Notes: generated by a model from the letters alone, not told the origin. 64,000 bases of DNA from Planobispora longispora (GCF_016863135.1 NZ_BOOH01000023.1:186001-250000); one strand, 5' to 3'; positions 7,980-17,589 are shown, counted from the stretch's first letter. Made by a program: numbers and translations.

Positions 7980-9116
7980 TCACACTCCGGTGAACAGGCG
8001 GTTCACATCGGCGGTGGAGAGCACGCCGAATATCTCCCCGCCGCGCTCGACGAGGAGATACTCCCCGGCGGGGGCCTCGCGCATGGCGTCGATCAGAGGC
8101 TCCCCCCGCAGGTCGGCGGCGAGCACCAGGGACGGTTCGAGGCTGCGCGCCAGCGAGCCGACCGCCACCCAGGGACGGCGCCCCTCGGGGGTGGCCTCCA
8201 CCGCGACCTCGTTGACGATCCCGGTCGGGCGGCCCTCGTGGTCCACCACGACCATGGCCCCCGCCTCCGCCTCGGCCTTGCGGCGCAGCGCCTCGGCCAG
8301 CGGCACGTCGGCGGTGACCACGATGGCCCTGCGGGCCAGGGCCCGGGCGTCCACCTGGGGGATGCGGGCCCGCATCCGGGCCGTGCGCAGCGCCTGCGTG
8401 GCGCCGAACCAGATGAAGGAGGCCAGCAGCACCGACCAGATGAGCGGCATCCCCAGGTTCGGCTCCTGCCCGCTCACCAGCGCCAGCACGAGGGGCCAGG
8501 CGACCAGCAGGACGGCCAGGCCGCGGCCGGTCCAGGCCGCCGCGATCGTCCCCGAGCCGGAGCTGCGGGTGATCTTCCACACACCGGCGCGGAGCATGCG
8601 GCCGCCGTCCAGCGGCAGGCCGGGCAGCAGGTTGAAGATCCCGACGATCAGGTTGGCGGCCCAGAGCTGGAAGGTGAGAACGCCCACGACGGTCTGCGGG
8701 TCCAGGAACAGCGCGGTCGCGTATCCCGCGCCGGCGAGGCCCAGCGAGAGCAGCGGCCCGGCGAAGGCCACCATGAACTCCCTGCCGGGGGTCTCCGGCT
8801 CGCGCTCGATCTCCGAGACGCCGCCGAGCAGGTAGAGCGTGATGCGGCGGACCGGCAGGCCGTACATCTTCGCGACCAGGCAGTGCGCCAGCTCGTGCAG
8901 GAGCACCGACGCGTACAGCAGCACCGCGAAGGCGAGCGCCACCAGGTAGGACACCTCGGTGCTCAGGTGGGGCAGCCGGCTCTGCATCACGGGCTGGAAG
9001 CTGAAGGTGATGAACGCCGCCACGATGAACCAGGTCGGCGAGACGTAGACCGGGATGCCGAACGGCCGTCCCATGCGCAGACCCGGGTTGTCCCGGCGCG
9101 GGCTCTCGCTGCTCAC
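7980..9116 (-). CDS. Site-2 protease family (M50) intramembrane metalloprotease with CBS domains
   Basis: 378 aa membrane protease. The zinc motif HELAH is at residues 74-78 in a hydrophobic helix, and the second catalytic motif NLLPGLPLDGG gives Asp170. Six or so helices are followed by a cytosolic tail (about 245-378) with two CBS-type repeats, ending in LSTADVNRLF. This matches the Rip3-like (Rv2625c) group that cleaves membrane-bound regulators, with CBS domains possibly sensing nucleotides. In other actinobacteria this gene pairs with the RecB-like gene next to the proteasome locus; here the RecB-like gene is divergent at 9287. The substrate is unknown, but the four-helix protein downstream is one possibility. 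Confidence 0.93.
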   Translation of the reverse strand: MSSESPRRDNPGLRMGRPFGIPVYVSPTWFIVAAFITFSFQPVMQSRLPHLSTEVSYLVALAFAVLLYASVLLHELAHCLVAKMYGLPVRRITLYLLGGVSEIEREPETPGREFMVAFAGPLLSLGLAGAGYATALFLDPQTVVGVLTFQLWAANLIVGIFNLLPGLPLDGGRMLRAGVWKITRSSGSGTIAAAWTGRGLAVLLVAWPLVLALVSGQEPNLGMPLIWSVLLASFIWFGATQALRTARMRARIPQVDARALARRAIVVTADVPLAEALRRKAEAEAGAMVVVDHEGRPTGIVNEVAVEATPEGRRPWVAVGSLARSLEPSLVLAADLRGEPLIDAMREAPAGEYLLVERGGEIFGVLSTADVNRLFTGV

Positions 9117-9274
9117 CGCTGGCTCACCACTCCTCGACGTGCCGGGCTTCCGGACCGCGATGCCTTACAGACCTTGATGTTACGCGCCCGGACACCGGCC
9201 CGGCGGTGTCGTCAAGCCACCGCGGGCGTGAACCCGTCCCGTCGTCCGGGGCGCGAACTGTCGCCGGGGTGACC

Positions 9275-9280
9275 TACAGT
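9275..9280 (+). promoter_or_regulatory. -10 element for a probable leaderless RecB-like transcript
   Basis: TACAGT lies exactly 6 nt before the ATG at 9287. No Shine-Dalgarno sequence is visible, so transcription probably starts at or next to the start codon. No good -35 is seen. Confidence 0.45.
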
Positions 9281-9286
9281 GCGGAC

Positions 9287-10156
9287 ATGTCACTGACCGA
9301 GCCCACGATCATCGGAGCGTTGTCGCCGTCCCGCGCCGGCGACTTCATGACGTGCCCGCTGCTCTACCGGTTCCGGGTGATCGACAGGCTCCCCGAGCCG
9401 CCGTCCCCCGCCGCCGTCCGCGGCACGGTGGTCCACTCGGTCCTGGAGCGCCTCTACGACCTGCCCGCCCCCGCGCGCACCGTGGCCGCCGCCCTGGATC
9501 TGCTGGAGCCCCAGTGGAACCGGCTCCTGGCGGAGGAGCCCGCCTACGGCGAGATGTTCGCCGGCGAGGAGGAGCAGGCCGCGTGGCTGGCCCAGGCCCG
9601 CGCCATGCTGCAGCGTTACTTCACCCTGGAGGACCCCAGCCGCCTGGAGCCCGCCGAACGGGAGCTGTACGTCGAGGCGGTGCTCGACAGCGGCCTGATG
9701 CTGCGGGGCTACATCGACCGGCTGGACGTCGCGCCCACCGGCGAGGTCCGCGTGGTCGACTACAAGACCGGCAGCGCGCCCGGGCCCTCCTTCGAGGCCA
9801 AGGCCCTGTTCCAGATGAAGTTCTACGCGCTCGTGCTGTGGCGGCTGCGCGGCTCGGTGCCCCGCCTGCTCCAGCTGATGTACCTCGGGGGCGGCGGCGA
9901 GATCCTCCGCTACGCACCCGACGAGGCCGACCTGCGCGCCACCGAGCGCAAGGTGCAGGCCCTGTGGCAGGCCATCGAGCGGGCCCTGGACACCGGTGAG
10001 TGGGTGGCCCGGCCCAGCCGCCTGTGCGACTGGTGCAACTACAAGGAGCTGTGCCCGGAGTTCGGCGGCACGCCCCCGCCGCTGCCGGAGCGCCAGCCGG
10101 GCGACACGGTGCGCAGAACCCGCCGCGTGCCCCGGGCCGCCACCGACGAGATCTGA
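9287..10156 (+). CDS. RecB-family PD-(D/E)XK nuclease with Fe-S cluster motif
   Basis: 289 aa single-domain nuclease. Motifs in order: SPSRAGDFMTCPLLYRF (first Cys, residue 23), GTVVHSVLERL (His of the RecB nuclease), GYIDRLDV (Asp), VRVVDYKTG (the D-x-K core), and CDWCNYKELC near the end (Cys247, 250, 256). The four cysteines match the [4Fe-4S] arrangement of AddB/Cas4-type nucleases. It lacks a helicase domain. The Rv2119-like actinobacterial family is conserved near the proteasome locus and has no settled role beyond presumed DNA processing. The start is taken at ATG 9287; GTG at 9269 is also in frame but has no better support. Confidence 0.9.
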   Translation: MSLTEPTIIGALSPSRAGDFMTCPLLYRFRVIDRLPEPPSPAAVRGTVVHSVLERLYDLPAPARTVAAALDLLEPQWNRLLAEEPAYGEMFAGEEEQAAWLAQARAMLQRYFTLEDPSRLEPAERELYVEAVLDSGLMLRGYIDRLDVAPTGEVRVVDYKTGSAPGPSFEAKALFQMKFYALVLWRLRGSVPRLLQLMYLGGGGEILRYAPDEADLRATERKVQALWQAIERALDTGEWVARPSRLCDWCNYKELCPEFGGTPPPLPERQPGDTVRRTRRVPRAATDEI

Positions 10157-10228
10157 GCCCGGCCCGCCCTCGGGCGAGGTCGCCGGGGAGGCTCCGGCGG
10201 TCTTCCGCTCCGGGGCGCCCGGCCGTCC

Positions 10229-10268
10229 CGGACGGGGTCATCTCGGACGGGGTCATCCCCGGGGATGA
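10229..10268 (+). promoter_or_regulatory. Probable operator of the two-component system: direct repeats plus 16-bp palindrome
   Basis: CGGACGGGGTCATC occurs twice (10229-10242, 10244-10257), and the second copy runs into the perfect palindrome TCATCCCCGGGGATGA (10253-10268). NarL/LuxR-type response regulators usually bind such palindromes, so autoregulation by the regulator at 11667 is likely. The core GGGGTCATCCC recurs at 28490-28500. Confidence 0.6.
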
Positions 10269-10313
10269 GGAGGATTTCCCCCCTCAGCAGGGTGGCCCGG
10301 AGTGCCGGACGCC

Positions 10314-10319
10314 TAAATT
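10314..10319 (+). promoter_or_regulatory. -10 element of the sensor kinase gene
   Basis: TAAATT ends 6 nt before the GTG at 10326. No ribosome site is present, so the mRNA is probably leaderless. Confidence 0.45.
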
Positions 10320-10325
10320 GATTGT

Positions 10326-11657
10326 GTGCGCAACACCCTCGGCGGCCTGCGACCCTGGCTCCGCGACCATCCCCTGATCACGGACGCGGTCCTCGCGATG
10401 CTGCTGACGGCCGTCGCGGTCCTCTTCGCCCACGGCGCCGAGCCCGCCGGGGGCCCGCCCGGGCCGGACGACCCCACCGGGACGGCGCTGGCCCTGATCG
10501 TCGCCGGATGCCTGATGACGGCGCTGCGCCGCCGCCGCCCGTTCCTCATCCTCTGCCTCGTCATCGTCATCGACGTGACCCTGGCCGCCCTGTCGCGCAG
10601 CGGCTCGCTCTGGCTCGCCACCCTGCCGCTGGTCTACACGATCGCCGCCCACCGCGGCCTCGCCCTGAGCCTGTGCGCGCTCGCGGCGGGCTTCTCCGGC
10701 CAGTTCGTCTCCGGGACGGCCAGGGGCGACCTCGGCGACTGGACCGCGCACCTGCTCATGGCCGCGCTCACCATGACGCTCTGGCTGATCGGCCGGAGCC
10801 TGCGCCTGCGCCGGGCCTACCTGTCGGAGCTGCGCGACCGCGCCGAGCGCATGCACCGGGCCCGCGAGGCCGACACCCGGGCGGCCAGAGCCGAGGAGCG
10901 CTCCCGCATCGCCCGTGAGCTGCACGACGTCGTCGCCCACCACGTGAGCGTGATGACCGTCCAGGCCGCCGCGGCCCGCCGGGTGCTGGCCAGCAACCCC
11001 GACGGGGCCCGCGAGGCGCTGTCGGCCATCGAGGAGACCGGCCGGGCCGCGATGGCCGAGATGCGCAACATCGTGGGCGTGCTCCGGACCGGCCCGGCCG
11101 TCCCCGCCGAACGGGGGCCGCAACCCGGCCTGCGGGAGATCGCGACGCTGGTCGAGCAGATGCACGAGGCGGGCCTGCCCACGTGCCTGCGGTTCGAGGG
11201 CGCCGGGGGCGCCGAGGCGACCCCGGACGGGGTGCCGCCGCTCCCCCCGGGCGTCGACCTCGCCGCCTACCGGCTGGTCCAGGAGGCGCTCACCAACAGC
11301 CTGCGGCACGCCGGGGAGGGCGCCAGCGCCTGGGTGACCGTACGGCACGAGCCCGGCGAGCTGACCGTCCACGTCGAGGACGACGGCCGGGGTTCCCGGG
11401 GTTCCCGGGGTTCCCGGGGTTCCCGGGCCGCCGCGGCCCGGAGCGAGGCCCCCCGGAGCGAGGCCCCCCGGAGCGAGGCCGCCGGCGACGCGGCCGACCG
11501 CACCGCCTCCGGCCTGGGCCGGGCCGCGGCTGAACGGATCGGGCACGGATTGGTCGGCATTCGCGAGCGGGTCGCCCTCTATGGTGGAATTCTGAGGATC
11601 GGCCCGCGTCCCGGGGGCGGATTCGAGGTAAAGGCCCGCTTCCCTCTCAAGGACTGA
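10326..11657 (+). CDS. NarL-type two-component sensor histidine kinase
   Basis: 443 aa. The N-terminal 160 residues contain four to five short hydrophobic helices with almost no extracellular loop, typical of intramembrane-sensing kinases. A HisKA_3 dimerisation domain follows with RIARELHDVVAHHVSVM (phosphorylated His200), then an HATPase domain (EALTNSLRHA N box, VEDDGRGS G1 box, GHGLVGIRERV G2 box). Unusually, about 45 residues of low complexity are inserted between the G1 and G2 boxes: GSR repeats and then RSEAP repeats, encoded by perfect tandem DNA repeats. The gene is followed 9 nt later by its response regulator. The start is GTG 10326. Confidence 0.93.
   Translation: MRNTLGGLRPWLRDHPLITDAVLAMLLTAVAVLFAHGAEPAGGPPGPDDPTGTALALIVAGCLMTALRRRRPFLILCLVIVIDVTLAALSRSGSLWLATLPLVYTIAAHRGLALSLCALAAGFSGQFVSGTARGDLGDWTAHLLMAALTMTLWLIGRSLRLRRAYLSELRDRAERMHRAREADTRAARAEERSRIARELHDVVAHHVSVMTVQAAAARRVLASNPDGAREALSAIEETGRAAMAEMRNIVGVLRTGPAVPAERGPQPGLREIATLVEQMHEAGLPTCLRFEGAGGAEATPDGVPPLPPGVDLAAYRLVQEALTNSLRHAGEGASAWVTVRHEPGELTVHVEDDGRGSRGSRGSRGSRAAAARSEAPRSEAPRSEAAGDAADRTASGLGRAAAERIGHGLVGIRERVALYGGILRIGPRPGGGFEVKARFPLKD
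11391..11480 (+). repeat. Two adjacent tandem repeats inside the histidine kinase gene
   Basis: Four exact copies of GGTTCCCGG (11391-11426) are followed by about three copies of CGGAGCGAGGCCCCC (11439-11480). Units of 9 and 15 bp keep the frame, so copy number can change without breaking the protein. They fall in the ATP-lid region. Confidence 0.95.
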
Positions 11658-11666
11658 CGTGATCTG

Positions 11667-12350
11667 ATGACGATCAGAGTGCTGCTGGTGGACGACCAGC
11701 CACTGCTGCGCACCGGTTTCCGCCTCATCCTGGAGGCCGAGCCGGACATCACGGTGGTCGGCGAGGCGGGTGACGGCAAGGCCGCCCAGGACCAGTCGCG
11801 GGCGCTCCTGCCCGACGTGGTGCTGATGGACATCCGGATGCCGGGCGTGGACGGCATCGAGGCGACCCGGCGGATCGCCCGCGAGGCCGCCGCCGGCGCC
11901 CATGTGCCCCGCGTGCTGGTGCTGACGACCTTCGACCTGGACGAATACATCGTGGAGGCCCTCCGCGCCGGGGCCAGCGGCTTCCTGCTGAAGGACGTCC
12001 CGCCGGACGAGCTGGTGCAGGCCATCCGGGTGGTCGCCGCGGGGGACGCCATCGTCGCCCCGAGCGTCACCCGGCGGCTGCTGGACAGGTTCAGCACCCG
12101 CCTGCCCTCGGCCAGCCCGCAGTCCGCCCCGGCCCGCCTGGACCGGCTCACCGAGCGCGAGCTGGAGGTGCTGCGGCTGATCGCCCGCGGAATGTCCAAC
12201 GCGGAGATCGCCGCCGAGCTGGTGGTCAGCGAGACGACGGTCAAGACCCACGTGGGCAACGTGCTCACCAAGCTGGGCCTGCGCGACCGCGTCCAGGCCG
12301 TGGTCCTCGCCTACGAGACCGGCCTGATCACCCCCGGCGCCATCCCGTAA
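11667..12350 (+). CDS. NarL/LuxR-family response regulator
   Basis: 227 aa. The receiver domain has the acidic pair Asp9/Asp10, phospho-acceptor Asp55 (VVLMDIRMPG), the conserved Thr (VLVLTTFD) and Lys (FLLKD). The C-terminal LuxR helix-turn-helix is complete (LTERELEVLRLIARGMSNAE, then VSETTVKTHVGNVLTKLGLRDR). It is the cognate partner of the upstream kinase, in the same operon. It probably binds the palindrome at 10253-10268 and possibly the related site at 28490-28500. The ligand or stress sensed is not evident. Confidence 0.95.
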   Translation: MTIRVLLVDDQPLLRTGFRLILEAEPDITVVGEAGDGKAAQDQSRALLPDVVLMDIRMPGVDGIEATRRIAREAAAGAHVPRVLVLTTFDLDEYIVEALRAGASGFLLKDVPPDELVQAIRVVAAGDAIVAPSVTRRLLDRFSTRLPSASPQSAPARLDRLTERELEVLRLIARGMSNAEIAAELVVSETTVKTHVGNVLTKLGLRDRVQAVVLAYETGLITPGAIP

Positions 12351-12782
12351 CCCCGTTCCGGCGCGGGGCTCGGGCGGGTGCGCAGCCGGACGAAGCGCCG
12401 GATCCCACATGACGCGCTGGTACCAGACGGCACCGGCCTCCCCGAAGGTGATCCCGAGGAAAGGGCTGCTGACCGGGACTCTCATCACCCGCCGCGCACT
12501 GCCCTGAACGACGAGCCGGTACGGCGCCGCCCTGGCGGCACAGGACGGCGCCCTCAGCGCGAACAGCAGCGCGGGTCGTACTGCGGGAGGGATCCGACGC
12601 CGACGAACGGATAAACCATTCCCATCCATTACTTTGACGATATTTCCTGGCTCGCAGGAGTGCGCACCTCCATGCCGGATCCGGCACGGCCGCAAACCGT
12701 TGGCGCTGGGAGCGGACGGTCATCGAGAATCTCCGCACGGCGGAACCGCCGGAACGCTGATGATTTTTGGAGGACCGCGACG
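12351..12782 (+). other. 432-bp spacer without a convincing gene
   Basis: No intact gene is supported. On the minus strand, at about 12375-12560, a short frame has reasonable codon bias and protein-like content (SPFLGITFGEAGAVWYQRV), but it lacks a start with a ribosome site and merges into noncoding frame, so it may be a remnant. The AT-richer stretch at 12600-12660 probably holds the promoter for the acetyltransferase gene; no clear -35/-10 pair was found. Confidence 0.4.
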
Positions 12783-13604
12783 ATGGTGATCCGTGAGCTG
12801 ACCCTCGACGACCTGGACGCCTGCCTGGACCTGGCGGACAGCCGCAACTGGGGGCGGGAGGAGCGCAAGTGGCGGTTCCTGCTGGAGGTCGGGGAGGGCT
12901 ACGGGATCACGGACTCCGCGGGTGACCTGGTGGCCACGACGATCCTGACCCGGTACGGCTCCGGCGCGGCGGCGGTCAGCATGGTGCTGGTCGCCGAGCG
13001 ATACGGCAGGCAGGGGCTGGGCGGACGGATCATGGGCCACGTGATGGAGCGGGCCGGCGGGGCGACCGTGTTCCTGAACGCGACCTCGATGGGACGCCCG
13101 GTCTACGAGCGGCTCGGCTTCCGGGTGACGGGCGGGGCGGCCATGCACGTGGGCGTCTTCACCGGGCGGGCGGCCGGGGCGTCCCGCGTGGCCGTACCCG
13201 GGGACCTGAAGGAGATCGCGGCTCTCGACGCGGAGGTCGTCGGCGCCGACCGGTCGGAGACCCTGACGAGGTACACCGGCTTCGCCGAGGAGATCCGGGT
13301 GATCGACGACGGCCGCGAGATCATCGGCTACGCCGGGATGTGGCGCAACCTCACCAACACGGTCGTCGGTCCCGTGATCGCCGCGGACGCCGCCGCGGCC
13401 CGGGCTCTGATCGCCGACCTCGCGTCCCGGGCGGGCCGCCCGGTCCGGGTGGAGGTCGGGGAGGACCGCCCGGAACTGGCGGCGTGGCTGGACGGTCACG
13501 GCGTGACGGCGGGTATGCGGACCTCGGACATGGTGCTGGGCGACGGGCCGCTCCCGGGTGACCGGAGCCGCCTCTTCGCCCCGATCATGTCGGCGCTGGG
13601 CTGA
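12783..13604 (+). CDS. GNAT-family N-acetyltransferase, two-domain
   Basis: 273 aa. The N-terminal domain is a GNAT fold with the acetyl-CoA loop VLVAERYGRQGLGGRIM (Q/R-x-x-G-x-G) and the later strand VYERLGFRVTG. The C-terminal half (from about residue 135) resembles the YitH/Acetyltransf_18 domain (LKEIAALDAEVVGADR and VVGPVIAAD). Family members acetylate small amines or proteins; the substrate is unknown. ATG at 12783 is chosen because GGAGGA lies 9 nt upstream, whereas the earlier in-frame ATGs have no site. It stands alone. Confidence 0.88.
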   Translation: MVIRELTLDDLDACLDLADSRNWGREERKWRFLLEVGEGYGITDSAGDLVATTILTRYGSGAAAVSMVLVAERYGRQGLGGRIMGHVMERAGGATVFLNATSMGRPVYERLGFRVTGGAAMHVGVFTGRAAGASRVAVPGDLKEIAALDAEVVGADRSETLTRYTGFAEEIRVIDDGREIIGYAGMWRNLTNTVVGPVIAADAAAARALIADLASRAGRPVRVEVGEDRPELAAWLDGHGVTAGMRTSDMVLGDGPLPGDRSRLFAPIMSALG

Positions 13605-13853
13605 GACGAACCCGATCACACCGCCCGGACCGGGAGACACCCGTCATCCCGGCACCGGGCCGGGACACGGCCTGTCATGTCGGTGCCGGACCGAGGAGCG
13701 CGGGACGCCGGCCTGAGGGAGCGGGACGCCGGGCAACCGTTCCGCAACCGTCCCGCTACCGTCAGTGCTACCCGCCGTTGATCCCATGGACCTCCCGTCG
13801 TACGAGTGCGCGGCCTTCACCCGGTGGTCGCGGCACCGCCTGGACACGAGGCC

Positions 13854-15404
13854 ATGAACCCTTCACTCACCACACCCGCACCCGTACCCGCGCGGGGAAG
13901 TGCGCGACGGCGCAGGCCTCCCGCATGGATCTCCTGGCTCCTCATCGGCTCCGCCCTGTCCGGGTTGCACTACGCGCTTCCCGTGCTGGGCGCGTCCGAC
14001 GTGTCGCAGGCGGTGGTGTACTGCCTGGTCAGCGCGGGCGGCGGGATCGCCATAGCGATCGGGATCCGGTTGTGGAGACCCCAGGCGGCCTCCGCCTGGT
14101 GGCTGTTCGCGGCGAGCCAGGCGATGTTCACCGGCGGCGACATCTCCTATTACACGCTCACGGTGCTCGGCGAGGAGGCCGACTACTCGCTGCTGCCCAA
14201 CATCCTCTACCTCCTGCAGTACCCCCTGCTGGGGCTGGCCCTGATGGTGTTCTCCAGAAGGCGCACCGCCGGGCGCGACATCCCCGCGGTGATCGACGCG
14301 GCGATCATCACGGTCAGCGCCACTCTGCTGTACTGGATGTTCCTGATCGGCCCCATGGTGTCCGCCGCGGACATGCTCCCGATGGAACGGCTCGCCACGG
14401 TGGTGTTCCCGGTGATGGACCTGCTGGTGCTGACGGTGGCGCTGCGCCTGATGTTCGGCGGGGGCTCGCGCGGCTGCTCGTACTACCTGCTGCTCGGTTT
14501 CCTCTGGCTGGTCCTGCTGGCCGACAGCTTCTACGGGATGCAGACGCTGATCAGCGACTACATCCCCGGCAGCTGGGTGGACATGATCTGGCTGGCGGGC
14601 TACATATCGCTCGGCGCCGCCGGCCTGCACCCGTCGATGGCGCGGCTGGGCGAGCGGCCGCACGAGCACCGCCCGGTGGACGCCACCGGCTACCGGCTGG
14701 CCCTCCTGGCGAGCGCGACCCTCGTGGCCCCCATGGTCCTGGTCGTGCAGTACTTCCAGCGGGGCGACCTGAACCTGCTGGTGGTGGCCTGCGCCTCGGC
14801 CATCCTGTTCCTGCTGGTCGTGGCCCGCATGGCGGGGCTGCTGGCCGCCCAGCGGCGGCTGGCCTCGACCGACGTGGTCACCGGCCTGAGCACGCGGCGC
14901 TCGCTGCAGGAGCGGATGGCGCGCGAGTCGTCCCGGGCGGGCCGCCGCGGCACCGCGCTGGGGCTCCTCCTCGTCGACGTGGACCACTTCAAACGGGTGA
15001 ACGACACCTACGGGCACCCGGCGGGTGACGAGGTCCTCGCCGAGACGGCCCGGCGCATCAGAGCCTCCTGCCGCGCCCAGGACCTGCCGGCCCGGTTCGG
15101 CGGCGAGGAGTTCGCGGTCCTGGTCCCGCAGAGCACGCCCGAGGGCCTGGTCCGGCTCGCCGAGCGCATCCGCGCCGCGGTGGCGGCCGAGCCGGTGACC
15201 GTCGACGGGTCCGTCCACGTGTCCGTCACCGTCTCCGTGGGCGGCGCGGCCATGCCGCCGCACGCCCGGACGGTGGAGGATCTCGTCCAGACGGCGGACG
15301 GCGCGCTGTACGCGGCCAAGCACTCGGGCCGGAACCGGGTCCTGATCGGCCAGGTCACCGGCGGGACCGGCGCCGCGGACCGCCGGTTCCACCCGGCGGC
15401 CTGA
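13854..15404 (+). CDS. Membrane-bound diguanylate cyclase (GGDEF)
   Basis: About 516 aa. Nine to ten hydrophobic helices fill residues 25-335 and form an integral-membrane sensory part with no recognisable periplasmic domain. The C-terminal GGDEF domain (about 345-505) has DVDHFKRVNDTYGH and the active-site GGEEF at 416-420. Upstream at 407-410 is RAQD, a proper RxxD inhibitory site, so product feedback is expected. It should make c-di-GMP from two GTP. There is no EAL domain. In filamentous actinomycetes c-di-GMP controls development through BldD. The start at ATG 13854 has only a weak site (GAGG). Confidence 0.92.
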   Translation: MNPSLTTPAPVPARGSARRRRPPAWISWLLIGSALSGLHYALPVLGASDVSQAVVYCLVSAGGGIAIAIGIRLWRPQAASAWWLFAASQAMFTGGDISYYTLTVLGEEADYSLLPNILYLLQYPLLGLALMVFSRRRTAGRDIPAVIDAAIITVSATLLYWMFLIGPMVSAADMLPMERLATVVFPVMDLLVLTVALRLMFGGGSRGCSYYLLLGFLWLVLLADSFYGMQTLISDYIPGSWVDMIWLAGYISLGAAGLHPSMARLGERPHEHRPVDATGYRLALLASATLVAPMVLVVQYFQRGDLNLLVVACASAILFLLVVARMAGLLAAQRRLASTDVVTGLSTRRSLQERMARESSRAGRRGTALGLLLVDVDHFKRVNDTYGHPAGDEVLAETARRIRASCRAQDLPARFGGEEFAVLVPQSTPEGLVRLAERIRAAVAAEPVTVDGSVHVSVTVSVGGAAMPPHARTVEDLVQTADGALYAAKHSGRNRVLIGQVTGGTGAADRRFHPAA

Positions 15405-15442
15405 GGCGGCCCGGGGCGGCCGGGGCCAGGCGCTCCGGACGG

Positions 15443-16561
15443 TCAGGACGAGGGCGTGCCCACCTCGGTGGCGGTGGGGTCGTGGGCGCTCGCGGCGGCC
15501 CGGATGGCGCCCGCCGCGATCTCCTCGGCCCAGTGGCAGGCGACCTTGCGGCCGGGGCGCATCTCCCGCAGGTCGGGTGACTCGTCGGCGCACCGGGTGG
15601 GCTGGCGGAACGGGCAGCGGGTGTGGAAGCGGCAGCCGGGCGGGACGTCGACCGGGGACGGCAGGTCGCCGGTGAGCAGGATCCGCCGCCGGCGCTCCTC
15701 GACCTCGGGATCCGGGATCGGGATCGCGGACATCAGCGCGATCGTGTAGGGGTGCAGCGGCTGGGCGTACAGCTCGTCGGAGGACGCCTCCTCCACCAGC
15801 GCGCCCAGGTACATCACCCCGATGACGTCGCTGACGTGCCGGACGACGGCCAGATCGTGGGCCACGACGACGTAGGTGAGGCCGAGCTGGTCCTGCAGGT
15901 CCTCCAGGAGGTTGACGATCTGCGCCTGGATCGAGACGTCCAGCGCGGAGACGGGCTCGTCGGCGATGATCAGCTCGGGGTTGAGGGCGATCGCCCTGGC
16001 GATGCCGACGCGCTGGCGCTGACCGCCGGAGAACTCGTGCGGGTAGCGGGCGGCCGCCCCCGCGGGCAGCCCCACCAGGTCGAGCAGTTCCCGCACCCGC
16101 CGGGAGCGGTCCCCGGCGAAGCCGTGGGCGCGCAGCGGCTCGGAGAGCACCGACTCCACGCTCTGCCGGGGGTCGAGGCTGGCCAGCGGGTCCTGGAAGA
16201 CCATCTGCATGTGCCGACGGAGACGGCGCATGCCCTCCCGGCTCTGCCCCGCGACGTCGACGCCGTTGAAGCGGACGGTCCCGGCGGTGGGCTCCACCAG
16301 GCGCAGCACGGCCTTGCCGAGCGTGCTCTTGCCGCAGCCCGACTCCCCCACCAGGCCGTAGGTCATGCCGCGCCCCACGTCGAGGTCGACGCCGTCCACG
16401 GCGCGCACGTAGCCGGTGACGCGCTGCAGCAGCACGCCCTTGCGGATGGGGAAGTGCACTTTGAGCCCGCGGACGGACAGCAGCGGCTCGCCGGGCGCGG
16501 CGGAGCCGTCCGGCGGGCCCCCCGGGGAGCCCGGCACGGCGGGGCCGGTCGGAGTGTTCAC
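15443..16561 (-). CDS. Oligopeptide ABC transporter ATP-binding protein OppF-like (system 1)
   Basis: 372 aa ATPase of a peptide importer. It has Walker [10 protein letters not shown], signature [14 protein letters not shown], Walker [14 protein letters not shown], and the C-terminal oligopeptide-transporter tail with clustered Cys ([18 protein letters not shown]) typical of OppD/DppF proteins that carry an Fe-S site. The start is GTG 16561, overlapping the OppD stop (GTGA), after AAGGCGG. It is the last gene of the first importer operon and converges on the diguanylate cyclase gene. It probably pairs with the OppD-like protein as a heterodimer. Confidence 0.93.
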   Translation of the reverse strand: MNTPTGPAVPGSPGGPPDGSAAPGEPLLSVRGLKVHFPIRKGVLLQRVTGYVRAVDGVDLDVGRGMTYGLVGESGCGKSTLGKAVLRLVEPTAGTVRFNGVDVAGQSREGMRRLRRHMQMVFQDPLASLDPRQSVESVLSEPLRAHGFAGDRSRRVRELLDLVGLPAGAAARYPHEFSGGQRQRVGIARAIALNPELIIADEPVSALDVSIQAQIVNLLEDLQDQLGLTYVVVAHDLAVVRHVSDVIGVMYLGALVEEASSDELYAQPLHPYTIALMSAIPIPDPEVEERRRRILLTGDLPSPVDVPPGCRFHTRCPFRQPTRCADESPDLREMRPGRKVACHWAEEIAAGAIRAAASAHDPTATEVGTPSS

Positions 16562-17589
16562 CGGGGCACCGCCTTCGTCGCCGGCTGGTCGGATCGGAGC
16601 GGGTTGACGCAGCGCAGCCCGTGGCGGTCGCCCAGGAGCTCGGGGGCCACGGGGGTGCACTCCTCGACCCGGTTGGGGCAGCGGGGGGCGAACGCGCAGC
16701 CCCGCGCCCACGGGATGACGTCACGGGGCGAGCCCTCGATGGGCTGCAGGCGCACCCCGCGCGGCTGGTCCAGGCGGGGCACCGAGGCGAGCAGGCCGCC
16801 GGTGTAGGGGTGGCGGGGCTCGGCGAAGAGCTCGTGCCGGGGCGCCCGCTCGACGATCCGGCCGCCGTACATGACGTGGACGGTGTCGCACGTCCCGGCG
16901 ACCACCCCCAGGTCGTGGGTGATCAGGATGAGGGCGGTCCCCGACTCCGCCACCAGGGTCTTGAGCAGTTCCAGGATCTGCGCCTGGATGGTGACGTCCA
17001 GGGCCGTGGTGGGCTCGTCGGCGATGAGCAGCCGGGGGCGGCAGGCCAGCGCGGCGGCGATGAGCGCGCGCTGGCGCATGCCCCCGGACAGCTGGTGGGG
17101 ATACTCCCGCAGCCGCCGGGACGGGTCGGGGATGCCGACCCTGCGCAGCAGGTCGGCGGCCTCCTCGCGGGCCTCGCCGTTGCTCAGGCCCCGGTGGCGC
17201 GTCAGCACCTCGGTCACCTGCGTGCCGATGGGGACGACGGGGTTGAGCGAGGTCATCGGGTCCTGGAAGACGATGGCCAGGTCCCGGCCGCGCAGCAGGC
17301 GCAGCTTGTCGGGGGGCAGGGAGAGCAGGTCGGTCCCGTCGAAGGAGACACCGCCCTCCACCCGCACGCCGCGCTTCGGGAGCAGGCCCATGATCGCCAG
17401 GGAGGTGACGGACTTGCCGCAGCCCGACTCCCCCACCAGGCCGACGGTCTCGCCCGGCGAGACGGAGAAGCTGACGCCGTCCACCGCGCGCACGTCGGCG
17501 CGGCCGCGCTGCCGGAAGACGACGCTCAGATCCTCGACCTCCAGGAGGCTTCCCCTGCTCGCCGGGTTCACCGGTCTCATCGGATTCAC
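16558..17589 (-). CDS. Oligopeptide ABC transporter ATP-binding protein OppD-like (system 1)
   Basis: 343 aa. It has Walker [10 protein letters not shown], signature [15 protein letters not shown], Walker [14 protein letters not shown], and the C-terminal Cys tail ([14 protein letters not shown]). It hydrolyses ATP to drive peptide uptake together with OppF. It starts 4 nt after the OppC stop and overlaps OppF by 4 bp, so all are translated from one message. Confidence 0.93.
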   Translation of the reverse strand: MNPMRPVNPASRGSLLEVEDLSVVFRQRGRADVRAVDGVSFSVSPGETVGLVGESGCGKSVTSLAIMGLLPKRGVRVEGGVSFDGTDLLSLPPDKLRLLRGRDLAIVFQDPMTSLNPVVPIGTQVTEVLTRHRGLSNGEAREEAADLLRRVGIPDPSRRLREYPHQLSGGMRQRALIAAALACRPRLLIADEPTTALDVTIQAQILELLKTLVAESGTALILITHDLGVVAGTCDTVHVMYGGRIVERAPRHELFAEPRHPYTGGLLASVPRLDQPRGVRLQPIEGSPRDVIPWARGCAFAPRCPNRVEECTPVAPELLGDRHGLRCVNPLRSDQPATKAVPR

